Notes under the pieces: generated by a model | The model's input: the letters and a program-made list of their open reading frames with translations, nothing else | Database searches by the model: none | Told to the model about the DNA's origin: nothing | Shown here: positions 58,825 to 64,000 of the stretch, piece by piece | How the letters are laid out: every line of letters begins with the position of its first letter | Position numbering within the stretch: the first letter of the stretch is position 1 | Source of the DNA: Ulota crispa | Taxonomy: Eukaryota; Streptophyta; Bryopsida; Orthotrichales; Orthotrichaceae | DNA: 64,000 nt | Direction of reading: 5' to 3' | Assembly: GCA_963920765.1 (NCBI GenBank) | Contig: OY987242.1 | Coordinates: forward strand, 16,082,002-16,146,001 | Program-made: the position numbers and the translations under genes

Positions 58825-58927
58825 ATGCCCGTACCCCCATCCCCTCCCCTCCATGCCCGTACCCCCATCCCCTCCCCTCCATGCCCGTACCGCCATCCCC
58901 TCCTCTCCATGCCCGTGCTCCCATCTC
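58825..58927 (+). repeat. 28-bp C-rich tandem repeat, ~3.7 copies
   Basis: The unit ATGCCCGTACCCCCATCC plus CCTCCCCTCC is repeated with few changes in an otherwise AT-rich area. The Pro-rich frames across it are products of the repeat. The sequence just upstream (58745-58824) has decayed related units. Confidence 0.9.
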
Positions 58928-58944
58928 ATGCCCCCATCCCCATG

Positions 58945-59033
58945 ATTTGGTTACAGAATCCCATGCTTTCTCATTTTCATAATTTGGTTACAAAACCCCA
59001 TGCACTCTCATCCTCATAATTTGGTTACAAAAT
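58945..59033 (+). repeat. 37-bp tandem repeat, ~2.4 copies
   Basis: The unit starts ATTTGGTTACAAAACCCCAT and ends CTCATTTTCATA. It lies directly after the 28-bp array, so two unrelated minisatellites abut. Confidence 0.85.
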
Positions 59034-60829
59034 TGTCTTCCTCAGTTACGGAATTGTCAAGGGAGACGACCATTGTATTCAATTATATATATAGATTAAC
59101 AAAATGGGTGGAAGGATGTTGAGGTGATGGACTTACTAACTTGATTGTATGAAAGAACTAGAAGATAGAGAAACTAAAATAAAACATATATGTAATGAAA
59201 TTCCAAAAAATTATTTAATACATTATAATTTTGAGGTAATTTTAAGTTTTAAATAAATATTGTTACATTAGGAGAAATTTGTTATGATTTTAAACTAAAC
59301 TATTTAAAATAAAATAAAATAAAAAGTCAATTAACCTCATATGTAAAAACTCTACAAGCAGTTGGTTCTACAATAACCACATCTTTTCAACCAAGCTTGT
59401 ATAAGATTAAATGCAAATAAATGTGAAATATTACTCAAAATGGTTTGAAAAAAAGCCCCTAGTCAATTTCAGATGGTTAGAGTTTATTTAGTGTTGATGT
59501 TAACTTTTAAACAAATTCTAAATTCTGAATTTACTGCACATTGTTCTATTTTTAAGACATGCAATTTTAGCACAATGAAGTTTTCAGATATTTATATTGC
59601 TTAAAACATCCAAGATGTTAAAAAAACTTGTATCTTTGTATTCTTAACAAAAGCAGTATTGGCATGCTGTTATTTTACTATCCATGACATTTGACAATTA
59701 ATTTGATACATATCCTACAACTTGGACTAATACTGATTTTATCTTTGGTGTTGTTTGAAAGAGTTTTATATACAAACACATCACTCTTGAATCTACACTA
59801 GTATTTGGTTACATTTGAAGGCTTTAACTAAATAATGTGTTTTATAAAGGATCTGTCAATGTGTACTAAACACCCATTTACATAGCCAACTATTTTTATA
59901 ACATGAAATTTTCCTTTAGTGTCTAGTATCTATTTTGAAAAATGAAACAACAAAAAAAACCCATTAGTTTGTGTTCCTAATCATCAAATTTGAAAATAAA
60001 TTTCATGGTAAAAAAAATGAAATTAAAAATTACAAAAATCAAATCCACTTAATTATTGTGATGCACTAAGCTTTACCAATGTCACATTTTTTTAGTACCA
60101 TGTCCTTTATTTTTACCAGCTTAAATTATTGGGACCGTTCAATTCAAATCATTTGTAATTTTATTATCACTCACTCTCTTATTAGAAGTAGTTGCATAAA
60201 CGTACTAAATTGGAATTCTAGCCAACATTTTGAATTCTAATTATGACCTCAAACGCTTTTTTTCTTTTCATATGGCTTATATCACAATATCACAATGTTT
60301 CAAAATTCTATAAGATTACAAGTATTTAGGATGTACATATGCTATGACATTCTTATTTTAAACATTCTTAGTAATGTGAATTCATAAGCTTATTTATGGA
60401 TAACAACTAAAGTAAAAAAATTCAATTTTGGCTTCCACTACAGAGACAATATGTTGCTCTCAATAAAAGTTGTATTTTTTAAATGTAGAGTTTGGTATAA
60501 TTGATCAATTACCTGTTTATCTCTTACTAACGGTTGTCATAGATCAAGTTGTATGGCCATTGTAAGCTCAATTTGGCCTTTAAATCACACACAACTATTT
60601 GTTATAGTATTTCATAATATAAAAGTTTGTATAACCAATTGACTTTTTATGTCAAAAACTAAAACTGACATGATTTTAGTAGTAAAAGCTAAAATAGCTT
60701 GGCAACTATCATAAAAAAGAATACTTTAAATCCAAAATGTCTCAAAGTGCAAATGACAACAAAGAATAATCTCAAAAAATCAACAACTAATTCTTTTTAC
60801 ACCTGTCAAATCCAAAGTATAACAACAAG
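59034..60829. other. AT-rich intergenic DNA, no gene recognised
   Basis: No recognisable gene or delimitable element. Confidence 0.5.
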
Positions 60830-61004
60830 CACTACAAAAAAAAGACGCTTTCTTGACTAAGCACTATGAATGCTGTAAGTCATTTTGGACAATCCATAAT
60901 GACTCACAACAGTCATAATAACCAAAATAAGTCATTATGAACTGTCCGAAATGACTCACGACAATTATAGTGCTTAGTTAAGAAACCGTCTTTTTTTTGT
61001 AGTG
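60830..61004. mobile_element. CACTA-like hairpin MITE
   Basis: Ends CACTACAAAAAAAAGACGCT and, reverse-complemented, CACTACAAAAAAAAGACGGT. The arms pair through CTAAGCACTAT and GAGTCATT/AATGACTC blocks. 175 bp. The CACTACAA start is typical of CACTA (En/Spm) ends; no 3-bp duplication is visible. Confidence 0.8.
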
Positions 61005-62243
61005 GTTAAATTACTACCATCAAATTATATGTAACTCTTACATGAACTACCTATACAAAAGTTGGTATTTTAAATTCCATATGCACACATGTATATACAA
61101 ACATGCATAATTGTGCATACATTTGTGTATACAAACATGTATATATTTATATTTGCTTTGTATATTGTTTAAAAAAAAATGGCAAACAACCCACGTAATC
61201 TTTAATAATTTAGAACTCAAAGCAATTTTATCAATTATTTCATGTACTAAAACAATATGAAATATTGATGAAAAGTGAACTCTAAAACATATCAGGTTTG
61301 ATTTAAAGATTAAAAAGGAAAATCACATAATATGAACTTTTAGAATCTTAATTGAGATCCTAATGAGCTTAGTTTTGCACTATGTCCATTGAATTTTATT
61401 TTTGTTTTTAAAGTTTTGAAATAGAATAAAAACTAGACCAATGAGGCTTCACTTTCTTAGAATTACTAGTATAAAACGTTGAAACTATATGAAAGACACA
61501 ATGAGGTGGATTATATTTTTCAACCTACAAGTTGGAAATTGTGGAGATGCATGGTAGTTTTGTTGAAATGTATTTTGAGTCAATATAATAGGAAAGAAAA
61601 TATAGTTAGGGTGGACTTGAATGTTAAAAATATATATTCATAGGGTCCAATTAAGTACCCTTATTAATCAAGGGTACCTTAGATCTTCAAAGACTAACCG
61701 CTCTAAGTGCCATTTTGGAGCTCGTTAGGTATCAATCCTTGCCTCTTGTTTAGTTTCATTTATGACATCATCTCCAAGAGCTTATAGAAGGAATCAATTT
61801 CAATCAAAATTTGGAAGATTATTTTAATCCTCAAGACAAGCACCTCCCAAAAAACAAAAATTGGGTTTACTAAAAATATAAGTCCAAATTGCAGTTTTAG
61901 AGCCATCATCAAAGTCCAATATTTAAAACATGATTGTTTTTTAGATTTGTTTATTTGTATAGTCAACATGACACTATGAGATTAAAATCTCAATGACTTT
62001 ACTTAATCACCTTCTTTACTTGATATTTTTTGAAGTTTCCAAGGCTTAATTATGGCCTCGAACTTCTTGACGTTTAGACACAAAAGAAAAGGTCCCTGTT
62101 ATTCTCTTATTCTAATGAATGTTTGACGATGTTCTTGAAACCACGTTTACTAAAATTTTGGTTCGAAGGGCTCCAAATTTTGACTGAGCGGCCTTGAGAT
62201 TTGGAGTAGAAGAATGAAGAACAATCAAGGTCAATGAAATAAG
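61005..62243. other. AT-rich intergenic DNA, no gene recognised
   Basis: Includes short ATGTATATA-type low-complexity runs near 61090-61160. No gene. Confidence 0.5.
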
Positions 62244-62554
62244 GGGAATTTTATGGATACCCCTGGAGTTTGCCATATTTGTATAGATATCCCTGATTTT
62301 TCAGAAATTACACAAATATCCTTGGACCATAAAATTTAGGCATTTGTTTTATTGTGCATGTCACTTTTTTCTCCCTTGTACGTACTTTGCTTTTTTTTTT
62401 GTTCTACTGCACTCCTTGCCTTAATATTGATCATGAAAAAATAGCATGCAAAACAAAAGGAATGCCAGAAAATTTTGGTCCAAGAGTATTTGTGTAAATT
62501 ATGAAAAAGCAAAGATACAAATATGGCAAACTCCAAGGGTATCCATAAAATTTA
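62244..62554. mobile_element. Foldback MITE (GGGAAAATTT-ATGGATACCCC family), copy 3
   Basis: Left end GGGGAATTTTATGGATACCC; right end ...GGGTATCCATAAAATTT. Directly followed by copy 4 in head-to-tail contact. Confidence 0.8.
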
Positions 62555-62882
62555 GGGAAAATTTTATGGATACCCTTTAAGTTTGCGATATTTGCATAGA
62601 TATTCTTGCATTTTCATAATTTACACAAATATTCCTCAACAAAAAATTTCAAGCATTTGTTTTGTTCTGCATGTCACTTCCCTTCTTCCTTTGTGTGCAA
62701 GTTACTTCTTTTTTGTTTCATTACATTCCCTTCTTCAACATTGGTCATGAAGGAAGTACAAGCACAACAAATAAACACCTAAAAATTATGGTCCAAGGGT
62801 GTTTATGCAATTTCTGAAAAGGCAAGAGTATCTGACTTATGCAAATATTGCAAACTTTAGGGGTACCCATGAAAAAATTTCC
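62555..62882. mobile_element. Foldback MITE (GGGAAAATTT-ATGGATACCCC family), copy 4
   Basis: Left end GGGAAAATTTTATGGATACC; right end ...GGGGTACCCATGAAAAAATT. Arms pair through GTTTTGTTCTGCATGTCACT and the region near 62755-62790. Confidence 0.8.
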
Positions 62883-62897
62883 TAAAATTTGAGAATT

Positions 62898-63425
62898 GCT
62901 AAATCCACCACAGTTTTTGCTAAATCCACCGCATCCACCACATTGCACCATGTGTAAGAGTTCCTAGAAAAATAATAATAATAAATTTGTGTATATTGAA
63001 TGACTACTTAATGATGTTGGCACTTGGTAGACATGTTCCACAATTTTTTTTCTTTTTTCTTTTCCTTATCCACAAGTTCTTGTTCCTTTTTCCTTTTCTT
63101 TGTTCACTCTTCCCTTTCTTCTTTCTTTTACTTGGTTTCACTTTCATAATTTAAAATATCCATGATCCTAAAATAAGTATGTTAACTACAAGGAAACTAT
63201 GGTCAAATTTACAAAAAGTTGATAAAGGATTGTGACTTAGGTTAGGTCACAATCTTTGTCAACTTTTTGTAAATTTGACCATGGGTTCTTTGTAGTGATG
63301 TTTGTCATCATCATTAAATGACCATCCAATAAATCTTAAATTTGCCCTTCTTTTCTTTCTTTAACTCCTAAACATGGTGGAATGTGGTGGATGTGGTGGA
63401 TTTAGTAAAAACAGCGGTGGATTTA
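62898..63425. mobile_element. MITE with iterated CTAAATCCACC ends, carrying a nested MITE
   Basis: Ends GCTAAATCCACCACAGTTTT then GCTAAATCCACCGCATCCAC on the left; on the right, reverse-complemented, TTAAATCCACCGCTGTTTTT then ACTAAATCCACCACATCCAC. Thus the terminal motif is doubled at each end. A CACTA-like hairpin (63184-63297) lies inside. Confidence 0.75.
63184..63297. mobile_element. CACTA-like hairpin MITE nested in 62898-63425
   Basis: Right end reverse-complemented CACTACAAAGAACCCATGG; left AACTACAAGGAAACTATGG. Arms pair through GGTCAAATTTACAAAAAGTT for about 50 bp. 114 bp. Confidence 0.75.
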
Positions 63426-63822
63426 AGGTAGTATGCTCATAAACCATTCGCACATTTTGAACGATCTAATAGCCAATGGTGGTTCTTAAATTGGCCTCTT
63501 ACAACTCATTGAATGCATAGAAGAAAAGATGTTTTTAATTGCAAGAGCCAATTATTCTCCTTGCTTCCCCAAATCTCTTCACAACTTGCAAGTGAACGGG
63601 TTTTGGAAGGTCTAAGGCCATTAATAGGTACCTATGACATATGCACTTTGAGAATTCATACGTAACTCAAAAAGGCTTCAAAATATATGAAACGACTTAT
63701 GTTACATTCTGCATCTATTTCTCTTTGTCCGAAAAATGAACTAAAAATCCTCTCATCCACGGAAAACCATGAAAAAGAGGGAAGAGCCCTTAGATGGGCG
63801 GTTTTCTAGCGTACTACCTTAG
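63423..63822. mobile_element. MITE of the CTAAGGTAGG family, copy 2
   Basis: Left end TTAAGGTAGTATGCTCATAA; right end reverse-complemented CTAAGGTAGTACGCTAGAAA followed by ACCGCCCA. These are the same two distinct ends as at 9015-9323, in opposite orientation. 400 bp. It overlaps by a few bases with the right end of the preceding element, so the shared TTAA(GG) border cannot be assigned exactly. Confidence 0.75.
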
Positions 63823-63838
63823 CAATCCCCTAAAATTT

Positions 63839-64000
63839 GGGAATGACTAGGTGGACACCCCCCACAATCAAATCTATTAAATTTGAGATTATTATTACAC
63901 CAAAATATGAAATAAATCAAAGCAATACCTTAGCGTACATTTGCATTTACAAGTGTTGCAAACACACAACAAATTTGCCTCATTTGTGACACGGTTAGGA
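63839..64000. mobile_element. Mutator-like MITE, copy 2, cut by the window end
   Basis: Starts GGGAATGACTAGGTGGACACC and follows the left half of 14192-14583 (GAGATTATTATT, AATACCTTAGCGTACATTTG, CATTTGTGACACGG). The right half lies outside the window. Confidence 0.8.

Noticed and set aside
58745-59019. Overlapping Pro/His-rich open frames
   Set aside because: They arise from the 28-bp and 37-bp tandem arrays, whose composition avoids stops in several frames at once.
1-64000. LTR retrotransposons or other capsid-bearing elements
   Set aside because: No long direct repeats, primer-binding sites, or gag, protease, reverse transcriptase or integrase motifs were seen; very old remnants could have escaped notice.

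Overview
The window looks like a land-plant nuclear genome, probably large. It is AT-rich, carries two spliced loci on the minus strand (one with two exon sets) in 64 kb, and is otherwise filled with short non-autonomous DNA transposons. The plant assignment rests on a TPD1/TDL-type secreted cysteine-rich protein (a land-plant family), standard GT-AG introns and plant-style MITEs. I cannot tell moss, liverwort, lycophyte, fern or seed plant apart from this sequence alone. No LTR retrotransposon or virus-like element was recognised.

Genes. (1) 8832-13823, minus: a 12-exon gene for a coiled-coil protein whose centre is nine tandem units of exactly 25 residues. Its reading frame now stops inside a MITE (9015-9323) that sits in the last exon; beyond the MITE the old C-terminal frame (60 codons) and poly(A) signals remain. 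(2) 36542-38985, minus: a TPD1-like locus. Signal-peptide exon, linker exon and six-cysteine domain exon give a 189-residue protein; a second linker-plus-domain exon pair in the same splice phase follows it. A GC-richer non-repetitive stretch (about 39.0-40.9 kb) upstream is probably its 5' UTR and promoter. (3) 50564-50765, minus: an organelle-type initiator tRNA pseudogene split by a 117-bp MITE.

Transposons. The dominant group consists of elements bounded by TTAA with ends like CCCCTAAAGGRCC or CCCCTGAGCGCCC, the signature of the piggyBac superfamily, which is unusual for plants. More than a dozen copies can be delimited, in several internal families (about 930, 645, 250 bp, and one hairpin). 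One 1.5-kb copy (55570-57066) keeps a relic of a piggyBac transposase C-terminus plus its Cys/His ribbon. Empty sites, elements sharing one TTAA, and a MITE inserted exactly in a TTAA can all be read from the window itself. Other groups: TA-flanked (mariner/Stowaway-like), 9-11-bp-TSD (Mutator-like), TWA-TSD (PIF/Harbinger, Tourist-like), CACTA-like small hairpins, and several foldback families.

Layout: 0-9 kb repeats and unassigned AT-rich DNA; 8.8-14.1 kb coiled-coil gene; 14.1-34.6 kb repeats, including a near-perfect 327-bp-arm hairpin (27.86-28.53 kb); 34.6-40.9 kb TPD1-like locus and flanks; 41-62 kb repeats, tRNA pseudogene, GC-rich islet at 53.8-54.3 kb; 62.2-64.0 kb a stack of at least five abutting or nested MITEs.
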